Positions 1 through 8,267 of a stretch of DNA of 64,000 nucleotides are shown in pieces. Both the position numbers and the translations under genes were made by a program. Numbering within the stretch: the stretch's first letter is position 1; each line of letters starts with the position of its first letter. This stretch comes from Paenibacillus xylanexedens (GTDB lineage Bacteria > Bacillota > Bacilli > Paenibacillales > Paenibacillaceae): contig NZ_JAGIKV010000005.1 of assembly GCF_017874615.1 (NCBI RefSeq), forward strand, positions 62,001-126,000, read 5' to 3'. The notes below the pieces were generated by a model. That model was not told the origin of the DNA. It saw nothing but the letters and a program-made list of their open reading frames with translations, and searched no databases.

Positions 1-247
1 CCGGATGCTGGAATACCAGCTGAACCGGACATACTCCTGTACGAGGGAGTGGTTTCCCATCCAAAAGGACTTGCCCTGCCACAGGTTCTGCATATCCTGC
101 AAGGATGCGTCCAAGGCTTGTTTTTCCACAGCCACTTGGTCCCCACAAGCCAATGACTTCGCCTTGTTGCACCTGCATATTCATCTGTTGGAATACCCAT
201 GATTTCTGATCATAACGGTAACTCACGTCCCGTGCTTCAAGTGACAT
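1..247 (-). CDS. nikE: Nickel/oligopeptide-type ABC transporter ATPase, NikE/DppF-like (partial)
   Basis: Only the first 82 residues are in the window; the rest lies beyond the left edge. Translating the minus strand from the ATG at 247 gives a typical ABC ATPase amino end. Walker A GPSGCGKTS is at residues 36-44 and the Q-loop (LVFQH, Gln80) is at the edge. The start overlaps the last 11 bases of the preceding ATPase gene, so the two are translationally coupled. It is the last visible gene of a five-gene nickel-type importer operon and should be the second nucleotide-binding subunit. The nickel assignment comes from the context (NikR two genes further up); a dipeptide substrate cannot be excluded from this fragment. 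Confidence 0.85.
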   Translation of the reverse strand, partial: MSLEARDVSYRYDQKSWVFQQMNMQVQQGEVIGLWGPSGCGKTSLGRILAGYAEPVAGQVLLDGKPLPRTGVCPVQLVFQHP

Positions 248-1193
248 AGAAACACCTCACTTCTCCGCCCCGTACCTTACGAAGCTCTGGACGTTCGCGG
301 GTACATACAGCGGTTGCTGCATTACATCGGGGAGCAAATGAACATCCTGTCGTAATCTCTTGACCCGCCAACGGCTGGGAGCCCGGAAGTGGCTGAAATC
401 CGTTCTGTGGCAACGCATTCCAGAGTGCTTTCGTATACGGATGGCGCAGACGTTCCCCCGTTCCCGTAAAATCATCCACCTGCGCCGTCTCAACATTGGC
501 ACCCGCGTAAAATACAGCGACGCGATCAGCAGCCGTCAGGGCTGTCGTGACATCATGGGTGATCCACAGGATACCTACACCTTCATTAGCAAGTTCGCGA
601 AATTGCTTCATCGTCTCGGCCAGTACTTCGGGATGAATGCCTGGTGTCGGCTCATCTGCAATGATCAGCTTGGGCTGACCTGAGGTCGCTGTAGCCATCA
701 ACACCCGCCTTGCCATACCTCCGGACAACTCAAACGGGTATTTTCCAGCTGTTCCTTGAGGAAGATGATAACGCTCCATTAGCTCCTGCTCCGTCTTTTT
801 CATATGAGATCGAGTTATGAAGCCTCGTTTCCGTCCGGAATCTCGGGTTACCGGCTGAACTTGCCTTCCCACCCTCATCAGCGGGTCCAAATAACTAACG
901 GATTGCGGAATCAACACCAGTTCGTCTCCACGCAGATGAACCTGCCGCTCTGGAGTCAAAGGCTCGCCATTATAGCTAATTCTACCTTCCAACTTGGCAT
1001 TGGCAGGCAGAATGCCCATAATGGCTTGCGCCAGCACACTTTTACCCGATCCACTTGCGCCTACAACAGCCATGATCTCGCCCTCGTTTATGGAAAGATC
1101 CAGATTCTGAATGACATAAGTCTGTTCGTGCCCAAACCAACCGCGAGCGCGCCGAAATGACACCGACACTCCCTCAATATCAAGAAGAGCCAT
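237..1193 (-). CDS. nikD: Nickel/oligopeptide-type ABC transporter ATPase, NikD/DppD-like
   Basis: A 318-residue ATP-binding subunit that would power metal or peptide import at the membrane. Walker A GASGSGKS is at residues 45-52, the Q-loop Gln at 97, the signature LSGGM at 156-160 and Walker B LIIADEP at 176-182. The carboxyl end has the cysteine-containing extension (CSFAPRC near residue 284) typical of the Opp/Dpp/Nik ATPases. A strong ribosome site (GAGGTGAGG) precedes the ATG, and only one base separates it from the upstream permease. It pairs with the downstream NikE-like ATPase as the usual two-ATPase engine of this family. Family is certain; nickel specificity is inferred from the adjacent NikR. 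Confidence 0.9.
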   Translation of the reverse strand: MALLDIEGVSVSFRRARGWFGHEQTYVIQNLDLSINEGEIMAVVGASGSGKSVLAQAIMGILPANAKLEGRISYNGEPLTPERQVHLRGDELVLIPQSVSYLDPLMRVGRQVQPVTRDSGRKRGFITRSHMKKTEQELMERYHLPQGTAGKYPFELSGGMARRVLMATATSGQPKLIIADEPTPGIHPEVLAETMKQFRELANEGVGILWITHDVTTALTAADRVAVFYAGANVETAQVDDFTGTGERLRHPYTKALWNALPQNGFQPLPGSQPLAGQEITTGCSFAPRCNAATAVCTRERPELRKVRGGEVRCFYVT

Positions 1194-1194
1194 A

Positions 1195-2202
1195 TTACCT
1201 CACCTCCCTTGAACTACCTGTACCCGTCAATGTCTTCAGACTGTTGCCCAATACATCAAACGCACGAACAACCACCAACAATGCCAGTCCCGGGAAAAAG
1301 GCGAGCCACCACATGCCAGCAGATAAATATCTCATCGACTCGGACAAAATAATTCCAATTGCCGGTTGTTGCGGGGACAACCCCAGCCCTAGAAACGTAA
1401 TGGCTGCCTCATGCAGAATGGCATGGGGAAAGATTAGCAGTACGCCAACGAACAGCTGCGGGACCAGATGTGGCAGCATATGCTGCACCGCAATCTGTAA
1501 CCGCGATTGACCCAACTTGTGTGAAATCTGAATGTACTCTGCGGATTTCAGTTGGATCATCTCCGCTCGTACAATCCGGGCCAGATTCGGCCAGTGTGTC
1601 AGCGCAATCGCTGCCGCAACTCCTGCCAAACCTCCACCGAATACAAAGGCCAACATAACCAGCGATACCAGATGAGGTACACTGAGGAACAAGTCGATAA
1701 TCCATGAGATTACCCGGTCAGCAGCCTTGCTTGAAGCGGCAGCCAAACCCAATAGCAGTGCGATCAATCCGCCACCACATGCAGCAAGCAATCCCACTTG
1801 AATGCTGGTTGCCAATCCTTTTAACGTACGCATGAACATATCTCTTCCGAGCCAATCTGTGCCAAATGGGTGCGCCCAGGTTGGAGCCAAATTCCGATCC
1901 ATTAGTGAAGTCAGCGTAGAACCAGCCGGAAGCAGCCTGCCCGTCAACCACACAACGGCAATCCAGATTACCGCGAGGCTTCCCCAGATCACCGCTCTTT
2001 GGCGAGGATTTCGGAAACGTTGATTGCTGGCAGCCGTATAATCTTTTCTCGTTGGGGGTGTTGTTCCTGTTCCTGTTCCAGTCTCAGCTTGTAGAGACCC
2101 CGTATTAACGTTGTACCGTACCTTTTGAGTCGCAGTTTTCACTTTCTGTACTTCGGCTATTTCTGCCGTCTGCTCGGAGGAGCGTTCTACCGTCTGCTTC
2201 AT
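1195..2202 (-). CDS. nikC: Nickel/oligopeptide-type ABC permease, NikC/DppC-like
   Basis: A 335-residue membrane permease of the DppC/NikC branch. The first ~75 residues are polar and probably cytoplasmic, longer than usual and carrying a GTGTGT run; the first membrane span follows (AVIWGSLAVIWIAVVWL). The family hallmark 'GTDWLGRDMFMRTLKG' is present near residue 115, and the EAA-type coupling loop lies around 'EYIQISHKLGQSRLQI'. It starts inside the stop of the upstream permease (ATGA overlap), showing translational coupling within one nik operon. It forms the channel together with the NikB-like subunit. Confidence 0.88.
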   Translation of the reverse strand: MKQTVERSSEQTAEIAEVQKVKTATQKVRYNVNTGSLQAETGTGTGTTPPTRKDYTAASNQRFRNPRQRAVIWGSLAVIWIAVVWLTGRLLPAGSTLTSLMDRNLAPTWAHPFGTDWLGRDMFMRTLKGLATSIQVGLLAACGGGLIALLLGLAAASSKAADRVISWIIDLFLSVPHLVSLVMLAFVFGGGLAGVAAAIALTHWPNLARIVRAEMIQLKSAEYIQISHKLGQSRLQIAVQHMLPHLVPQLFVGVLLIFPHAILHEAAITFLGLGLSPQQPAIGIILSESMRYLSAGMWWLAFFPGLALLVVVRAFDVLGNSLKTLTGTGSSREVR

Positions 2203-3194
2203 GACATCAGCTCCTCCTTCATCCGTGGATCGATCATACGATACAGAATGTCTGCAACCATATTACCTGTAAAAACAAAGATTGCACTGCACATCACAAG
2301 TCCGAGCAGCAGTGGAACATCTCCACGCAACCCCGCCTGAACCGTTGCCTGACCAAGGCCGGGGTATGAAAATACCTGTTCTGCAAGCACAGCCCCACCA
2401 AACAGTTCACTGAACGAAGCAAACTGCAGTGTTATGGCTGGCAAAACAACATGTCTGAACCCATGTCGACGGAACAGCTGAAATCCACGCTCACCCCGCG
2501 CTCTCGCAAACAGAATATAATCTGACTCAAGCACATCCGTGAGCTTCTGCCGGGTATGCAAAGCGATTGAAGCTACCCCAGTCAAACTGAGGGTCAACGC
2601 TGGCAGAATCATATGAATAGCCCGATCTCCCCAGGTCACCTGATCAGCTGACATTCCTGCGGGTACCCCAAGGCCAACTGGAAGCCATCCGAGCCACACC
2701 CCAAATACCATCAGCAGCAACAGCGCAATCCAGAATACCGGCGTGGAGGCCAGCGTATAACAATACCAACAGATCAGGCGATCCAGCTTCGAATTCCGTC
2801 TCATGGCAGCAACTACACCAAGAGTGAAACCAATGATGCCGGATAATATCCAAGCTACAGCCATAAGTGCGACAGAATTCATGAATCGTTCCTGGATAAT
2901 ATCCGCTACAGGTTGTCTGTAGATCATTGATGTCCCCAGATCTCCCTGAATCAGCGCTTGTCCCCAGGTCAGTAATCGTTCCACGGGAGATTCATTCAAT
3001 CCCCAACGTTCTTCGATTAAACTGCGCTGTTCAGCGCTTACCCTGATCATGTCTCCACCAATGTAGGCTTCGATCGGATCAACAGGAGAGAATTGCATTA
3101 ATATAAAAGACAACACACTGACTCCAACCAATAGAGATACAAGTCGCAACATTTTAAAACCAACAAATCTGGCCCATCCATTCCTGCCTGTCAT
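2199..3194 (-). CDS. nikB: Nickel/oligopeptide-type ABC permease, NikB/DppB-like
   Basis: A permease of about 331 residues from the DppB/NikB branch. It has an amino-terminal span (LRLVSLLVGVSVLSFILMQF) followed by the 'SPVDPIEAYIGG' segment characteristic of this family, then five further hydrophobic segments. The ATG at 3194 is chosen because GGGGAG lies 7 bases upstream; an in-frame TTG at 3209 would place the start inside that ribosome site. It follows the binding-protein gene by about 40 bases and overlaps nikC by four bases. It is the second half of the transmembrane channel. Confidence 0.87.
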   Translation of the reverse strand: MTGRNGWARFVGFKMLRLVSLLVGVSVLSFILMQFSPVDPIEAYIGGDMIRVSAEQRSLIEERWGLNESPVERLLTWGQALIQGDLGTSMIYRQPVADIIQERFMNSVALMAVAWILSGIIGFTLGVVAAMRRNSKLDRLICWYCYTLASTPVFWIALLLLMVFGVWLGWLPVGLGVPAGMSADQVTWGDRAIHMILPALTLSLTGVASIALHTRQKLTDVLESDYILFARARGERGFQLFRRHGFRHVVLPAITLQFASFSELFGGAVLAEQVFSYPGLGQATVQAGLRGDVPLLLGLVMCSAIFVFTGNMVADILYRMIDPRMKEELMS

Positions 3195-3236
3195 CCAATC
3201 TCTCCCCAATTCAGGCTAAAGCTACCGGTACGTTTC

Positions 3237-4895
3237 CTACTTTGTACTGTTATCCCAGGACCATTCCTCCAGATTGGTTGTCACCGGCCAGCCGTGACCA
3301 TGAGGATGGATCTGCTGCTCACCAATGTTCAGTCCATTCGTAACCAGATACAGATGATCTATATTTACGAGCCATGCCCATGGCGCATCACCCTGATAAC
3401 TGAAACCTGTTGTTCCATCCCATTCCGCTTTCTGCCAGAACGGCAATGCCTCTTCTTCACTTGTTGCCTTAAGGGCTTTGTCCATCCAAGAATCCACGAC
3501 AGGATTACTATACAGCCCCACATTGTAATACCCTTCTCCTTTGTGAGTACTGCTATAGAGGTTATAGGTTTCCAAAGGGTCATGACTGCCCCAACCAAAT
3601 AATACAGCGTTGGAGTAAGCCATCTTTTTTGTCTCTTCACGGCTTTTGCCTTCAACATTGATTTTGATTCCCGCCTGGGCTACCATATCCGCAGCAGCCA
3701 GTGCCAGAGATTGTCTTGTTAAATCACCTGCAAAATAAAGCAGATTGAACTCGGCCTTAACGCCGTTTTTCTCGACGATACCATCACCATCCGCATCCAC
3801 CCAGCCACCAGACGCTAGAATGCGCTTCGCTTCTTCTAGATTGGCATCTGTAAATACAGCTTCTGCATTGCTCCAAGGCAGATCATCACTGACGGAATAC
3901 GCTGGACGACCGTATCCTTCCAGTACACCCTCAACCAAAGCCTCACGATCAATCACAACATTCACCGCTTGGCGAATCGCCAGATCAGATGTCACATCAT
4001 TCCCTGCGGGAAGACCAGCGCCCGACTTGGCACCAGCAGGTTGCATGGGGAACATGATGCCCCGGTTATCTACGGTTTTCACGGCCTCTAATGTCATGCC
4101 ATTCACCTGTTGTTTGCTAAACGCTGCCGGGATAGCAGCGATATCCACCGTACCTGCCTGCGCAGCGGCGTAGGCTGCATCTTCATCCAGATAGAGGAAG
4201 GTGAGTTTGTGGAAGGCAGACTTGTTACCATAATATTCTTCATTCGCTTCCACGATGGCCTGTTGTCCTTTGTCCCACTGAACCAGCTTGTACGGTCCCG
4301 AACCGACCGGATGTTCTGCATAATCGGCACCATAGGCGTGTTCAGGCACAATGCCAAGTGTCGTCAGCAGACTGATGAATGTAGACTGCGGCGACTTCAA
4401 TGTGAATACAACCGTGCTATCATCAGGTGCCTGTACATCAGCCATATTGGTCAGATCAATCACGGACCCACTCTTGGCAGCTGTTTCAAACGTAAATTTT
4501 ACATCCTCAGCCGTCAGGGGTTCCCCATCAGAGAATTTCACATCGTTCCGAAGCGTAACCGTCCAGGTCAGGCCATCTTCACTAACTGAGTATGCCGTAG
4601 CCAGATCGTTAACTAGTTGTAACTTGGCATCCCGCTTCAGCAAGGTACTCTGGAAAAGTGGTGACCCATATTGCCCCCATCCGGTTGTTGGATCAAACCC
4701 GCCTTCCGGCTCGGTGCCAACCGCCAGCACCAATTCGTCTTTGGTTGACGTTGTAACTGACTGTCCATTCTCTGCTGATGAAGCTATTGGCGCTGTGCTC
4801 TGTGCACAACCAGATAAACCAATGGAACATACAAGCAAAATGCCTAATCCTGTTCTACCTTTTCGTTTTCCCCATCTCCATGAAAATCTGCCCAT
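3237..4895 (-). CDS. nikA: Nickel-type substrate-binding lipoprotein, NikA-like
   Basis: A family-5 solute-binding protein of about 552 residues, anchored outside the cell. A signal peptide ends in the lipobox LSGC (the Cys becomes lipidated). The mature part has the family layout, including 'GFDPTTGWGQYGSPLFQSTLL' in its first third, 'NDVKFSDGEPLTAEDVKFTFE' and a late 'LVNIDHLYLV'. The ATG at 4895 has GAGGGGG ten bases upstream; the longer GTG start at 4928 abuts its ribosome site and is unlikely. It is the first gene of the importer operon and has its own promoter. Nickel (free or chelated) is the most likely ligand because of the NikR gene upstream; a peptide ligand is the alternative. Confidence 0.85.
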   Translation of the reverse strand: MGRFSWRWGKRKGRTGLGILLVCSIGLSGCAQSTAPIASSAENGQSVTTSTKDELVLAVGTEPEGGFDPTTGWGQYGSPLFQSTLLKRDAKLQLVNDLATAYSVSEDGLTWTVTLRNDVKFSDGEPLTAEDVKFTFETAAKSGSVIDLTNMADVQAPDDSTVVFTLKSPQSTFISLLTTLGIVPEHAYGADYAEHPVGSGPYKLVQWDKGQQAIVEANEEYYGNKSAFHKLTFLYLDEDAAYAAAQAGTVDIAAIPAAFSKQQVNGMTLEAVKTVDNRGIMFPMQPAGAKSGAGLPAGNDVTSDLAIRQAVNVVIDREALVEGVLEGYGRPAYSVSDDLPWSNAEAVFTDANLEEAKRILASGGWVDADGDGIVEKNGVKAEFNLLYFAGDLTRQSLALAAADMVAQAGIKINVEGKSREETKKMAYSNAVLFGWGSHDPLETYNLYSSTHKGEGYYNVGLYSNPVVDSWMDKALKATSEEEALPFWQKAEWDGTTGFSYQGDAPWAWLVNIDHLYLVTNGLNIGEQQIHPHGHGWPVTTNLEEWSWDNSTK

Positions 4896-4957
4896 TCTGG
4901 TCGTTCCCCCTCTAAATATGTGCTGCACTCCCTTTTATCGTGTTACTTTTTAGAGAA

Positions 4958-5004
4958 ATTGTAGCACAAAACACAAATCATATGTCAACAAAGTTAACTT
5001 CATA
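4958..5004 (-). promoter_or_regulatory. Candidate nikA promoter with possible NikR operator
   Basis: Reading the minus strand, TTGACA (4983-4988) is followed after 19 bases by TACAAT (4958-4963) preceded by TG, giving an extended -10. Overlapping the -35 is a partial palindrome, TATG at 4981-4984 and CATA at 5001-5004, containing the perfect palindrome AAGTTAACTT (4991-5000). The known E. coli NikR operator is GTATGA-N16-TCATAC; the half-sites here are related but the spacing is two bases shorter, so the operator role is inference. Confidence 0.45.
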
Positions 5005-5096
5005 ATCCATATTTTTTCATATTTCAGAATTAATAAATAAAAAATTGTATAACCGAGCATTTGTAGCGCTCTATAAAGTCAGGTATTATAACAAAC

Positions 5097-5141
5097 AAAA
5101 AAAACAGACGGTTGGCATCTAACCAATGGTCTGTTTTTTTA
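5097..5141 (-). terminator. Rho-independent terminator after nikR
   Basis: AACAGAC (5103-5109) pairs with GTCTGTT (5129-5135), with an inner GGTT/AACC pair, and the minus-strand product ends in a long U-run. It lies about 40 bases past the nikR stop, so nikR and nikA are separate transcription units. Confidence 0.8.
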
Positions 5142-5182
5142 GATTTGCTATATTTTTTGGAAGATTACACTCTTATTTCATC

Positions 5183-5719
5183 TTAATCCGCAGAGCGATG
5201 ATGATGGCTGTGACCATGCTGACCCGCACTGTGATTATGATCTGGACTTTGATCTGGATTGTGATCCTGACCGCTACTCTGAGCATGAGCCAGTTTGTTG
5301 AGTTCATCTACATAAGTCACGGAGAGCTCCGCATACAATACCCCTTTTTGCACCTGGATCTGTTGATGCAAATGACGCAATCGTCCCAGGTTACCCCGTA
5401 CGGCAATTACCTCCAGGCATTGGTCATGGTTCAGGTGCACGTGCATATTGGAAATGATGTCATGATGCGCCTCATGCTGCAGCTCCATCAAACGAATGGG
5501 AAGATCACTGATATGGTGATCGTAGACCATCACAATGGTACCAGCCACATCCTGGTCGGATTGCAATGCAGAAGGTTGCAGTAATGTTTTGCGAACAAGA
5601 TCACGGAAAGCCTCAGATCGGTTTTTGTATCCCTGTTCCTCAATATACTGGTCAAACTGCTCAATCAGAGGTGTAGGAAACGCCACCCCGAACCGGGTCA
5701 AATCTTCTTTGTCTGCCAT
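5183..5719 (-). CDS. nikR: Nickel-responsive repressor NikR with histidine-rich C-terminal tail
   Basis: A 178-residue metal-dependent repressor. Residues 1-45 form the ribbon-helix-helix DNA-binding part and about 55-140 the ACT-like nickel-binding part. The high-affinity nickel ligands of E. coli NikR (His76, His87, His89, Cys95) map by spacing to His82, His93, His95 and Cys101, all present. Typical NikR proteins end near residue 135-140; this one has an extra ~35 residues with nine histidines (145-174). The ribosome site GGAGGAG precedes the ATG at 5719. It sits just upstream of nikABCDE on the same strand, so it presumably represses that operon when nickel is sufficient. The tail could store or sense nickel, but that is a guess. 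Confidence 0.92.
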   Translation of the reverse strand: MADKEDLTRFGVAFPTPLIEQFDQYIEEQGYKNRSEAFRDLVRKTLLQPSALQSDQDVAGTIVMVYDHHISDLPIRLMELQHEAHHDIISNMHVHLNHDQCLEVIAVRGNLGRLRHLHQQIQVQKGVLYAELSVTYVDELNKLAHAQSSGQDHNPDQSPDHNHSAGQHGHSHHHRSAD

Positions 5720-5771
5720 ACTTCTCCTCCTGCGCCCTCATTTGCTTCGAGTGTACCACAGACTTGTCTGC

Positions 5772-6797
5772 TCATCGACTATACTGTTGCATGAATCGTA
5801 CTGCCGAATGTATCGCCTGTTGTCCAGCGTCACTCTCCAGATCAAATTGATAATCATGACCCAGCTTCTCTGACGAGTTCGAGAAAAACAAGGTTTCCAC
5901 CTCAACATCAAGGCGCTTCAAGACTTGTGCCAGCTCAATCGATTGACTGGTCAACGGGTCATCATTGCCTGAGGTAATAAATGCAGGCGGGTACGCTGCT
6001 GTGGCCTGAAGCACGGTCGACATTTCATCCAGTCGTGGATAGTCTTCAAATGTTTTGACTCCCGTATATGACCAGAGAAATGTCCGTATGAGTGGAAAAC
6101 CTGTATTGGCTACCGTACTTAGATTGTAAGGACCACAGAATAGAAGAACCCCACGCAGCTCTTCCGGCTGGGCGGCTGGTGTTATATTCATCAGTTTAGC
6201 CAGAGATGGATTGGTCACCACTGCCGCAGTCTGACTTGCAATCTGGGCACCTGCCGAATTGCCTGCGAGAAATATGTTTTCCGGGTCACCCTGATACTCA
6301 CTGACATGGTTCTTCACGTAGGTCAAGGCCTTATTCGTCTGGATCACGGGAATGGGATATTTCGTATCCGGTGCAAGCGCATAATTCATACTGACGACAA
6401 CGTAACCCTTTTTGACTAATTGTACGGCATAATCTGTGATGTCCTCTTTGTCACCCAAAACCCATCCACCACCATGAACCCACAGCACCACAGGCAAAGG
6501 TTCCGATGTTACGGAAGGATAATAGATATCCAGCGTACTGTCATTACGCCCTTCGTCTGCATAGGGTACATCCGCAACACGAGTTACGCCTTCCGAGATC
6601 ATGCTGTCCTTGCTGTTCGTGTCTGGATTAGCAATCTCAATAAATGATTTTAATAAAAATACCGTTATTTTTGGTGTCCATTGTGTACCAATCCCAATAA
6701 CACCTATGATCAAAATTAGTACAACGCTGGGAATCCAGTAACGTTTACGTTTAGAACCTTTTGCCCCCGTACGTTTCGTTTCCAACTTGGACTGCAA
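5772..6797 (-). CDS. Membrane-anchored alpha/beta-hydrolase (esterase/lipase, BD-FAE-like)
   Basis: A serine hydrolase of about 341 residues. A positively charged amino end is followed by one membrane span (WIPSVVLILIIGVIGIG), so the enzyme probably faces outside. The oxyanion motif HGGGW is near residue 108, the nucleophile motif GNSAG near 179, an acidic 'GNDDPLT' near 283 and the late His in 'KLGHDYQF' near 320 complete the triad. It belongs to the carbohydrate-esterase/hormone-sensitive-lipase-like group. The TTG at 6797 is preferred because GAGGTGG lies six bases upstream; a GTG at 6806 overlaps that site. Substrate is unknown. Confidence 0.8.
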   Translation of the reverse strand: MQSKLETKRTGAKGSKRKRYWIPSVVLILIIGVIGIGTQWTPKITVFLLKSFIEIANPDTNSKDSMISEGVTRVADVPYADEGRNDSTLDIYYPSVTSEPLPVVLWVHGGGWVLGDKEDITDYAVQLVKKGYVVVSMNYALAPDTKYPIPVIQTNKALTYVKNHVSEYQGDPENIFLAGNSAGAQIASQTAAVVTNPSLAKLMNITPAAQPEELRGVLLFCGPYNLSTVANTGFPLIRTFLWSYTGVKTFEDYPRLDEMSTVLQATAAYPPAFITSGNDDPLTSQSIELAQVLKRLDVEVETLFFSNSSEKLGHDYQFDLESDAGQQAIHSAVRFMQQYSR

Positions 6798-6877
6798 TAG
6801 TTCCACCTCGTTCCATCATCATCGAAGTGTCTTTACATCTAAAGTTGTGTACGTTGCGAAGAGGACCAGGTTTCCTC

Positions 6878-7981
6878 TTATTTGAATCTTTTGGCAATTT
6901 CCTGTCTGACTTTCACATATGTAGTGGACACTTTTTGCTCCAGTGTATGAATATTTTGTTTTGAACCTGCCCACTTCTCTGCTGCAGAAGCCAAGGTGCT
7001 CAATGAGCTGAGTACACGTGACGTTTGGCCTTGCTTTGTATTCTGTTTGAACTGTTGTAGAGCGTTGGAATATCGTTCTTTTGCCAGACTCGCCTGTTTT
7101 TTAGCCGTTTGAATCTGTTTCTTCGCGGAGTCGGCCCCTGCTAGCATGGCTCGTAAACGTTTTACTTCCGTCGTCTTCCGTTTACGCGCTTCGGCAAGTT
7201 CCTTTTTCTTGATCCGGATGTCTTCTCTGGCAAGTTTCACAACGGGTCTCAACGTCTCTGCCTGAGTGCGGATCGCTGCACTCCATTCCTTATTTTTGAT
7301 GGCTTTGGCTGCATCCAACTGTCTATTGACTGAACTGTATAGGGCAAATAGCGGTTCATATCGTGCTTGTGTTTGCTTCACCTTTTCAGCTAGAGCTGCG
7401 ACCTTCGCATCATCGATTTGTCTTATTTCTACACGTAATCGCTCCAATTCCGCGGTATTGGCGGCATGAAGTGTCTTTATCTTTTGTTCCCAAGCCTGCT
7501 CTTGTGTCTTCCAGTTCCCCACTTTCTCGTACGCTTGCTTCAACGTTAACTTGGTTTGTGCGTCGGCTTTGTTCAAAACGGAATCCCATGCTTTTTGCGC
7601 GGTTACGCCAAGATCTACGCCCGCAGCCTCGACTGAAGAAGCAAAATAGATCGTGCCTGCACTGAACAGAATCACAAGCCCTATAAGCAGGCGTGATCCG
7701 AAAATAAGATGAGTCATCAATGGCAATTGACGATGCCGTACGTTACTTTGTTCCATCATGTGACTATGGCTACCTACTATTGGAGAAGGGAATAGAATGT
7801 CACTCGTCTCCATTAAAGCTATATCTTCTGTAGCTGTATCTTCGCTATGCTGTCGCCCCTTCTTTCCTTCTAATAAACCGTGATGTTCTATGAAGTTATG
7901 AGAGCTTGATCGTTCCAATAGGAAACAACACTCCATTGTCTCCTGTTCACTTACCGTTTCCTTCCATGCTTCTGTTTGCAT
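6878..7981 (-). CDS. Uncharacterised single-span membrane protein with long coiled coil
   Basis: A 367-residue protein not recognised as a named family. Residues 1-95 are polar; a single hydrophobic segment (LLIGLVILFSAGTIYFA) lies near 97-115 and is followed by 'SSVEAAG', which could be a signal cleavage site. The rest is highly charged, Lys/Glu/Ala-rich helix that reads as one long coiled coil, with no catalytic motif. The start at 7981 has GAAAGGGTG upstream. Later starts, at the MM near residue 75 or just before the hydrophobic segment, would make it a plain secreted coiled-coil protein but lack good ribosome sites. Confidence 0.6.
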   Translation of the reverse strand: MQTEAWKETVSEQETMECCFLLERSSSHNFIEHHGLLEGKKGRQHSEDTATEDIALMETSDILFPSPIVGSHSHMMEQSNVRHRQLPLMTHLIFGSRLLIGLVILFSAGTIYFASSVEAAGVDLGVTAQKAWDSVLNKADAQTKLTLKQAYEKVGNWKTQEQAWEQKIKTLHAANTAELERLRVEIRQIDDAKVAALAEKVKQTQARYEPLFALYSSVNRQLDAAKAIKNKEWSAAIRTQAETLRPVVKLAREDIRIKKKELAEARKRKTTEVKRLRAMLAGADSAKKQIQTAKKQASLAKERYSNALQQFKQNTKQGQTSRVLSSLSTLASAAEKWAGSKQNIHTLEQKVSTTYVKVRQEIAKRFK

Positions 7982-8043
7982 CCGTCTCTACACCCTTTCT
8001 TCTAAAATATTTAGCAGAATAGCCAACGAAATCAGCGAACGAC

Positions 8044-8090
8044 AAAAAAGCACCCGCAAGTCAGGCATTTGCCTGCTCTTACGGGTGCTT
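8044..8090 (-). terminator. Rho-independent terminator of the ytr-like operon
   Basis: GCACCCG (8050-8056) pairs with CGGGTGC (8082-8088), with an inner CAGGC/GCCTG stem, and the minus-strand transcript ends in TTTTTT. It lies about 180 bases past the permease stop at 8268. Confidence 0.8.
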
Positions 8091-8267
8091 CCCTCATAAG
8101 CCGTTCCATATGAGATTCGATTGAACGAGTCGCTCGAACCTTTCCTTTTTCTAATATATTCCATTCACTGTGTCTGGTCAAGTAAATCTGGTTTCACTGG
8201 TTGAATAGAACTTTCAATCAACGGGAGAACCCTTCCCGCATATAGTTAACAACTGATACAACTCAGC

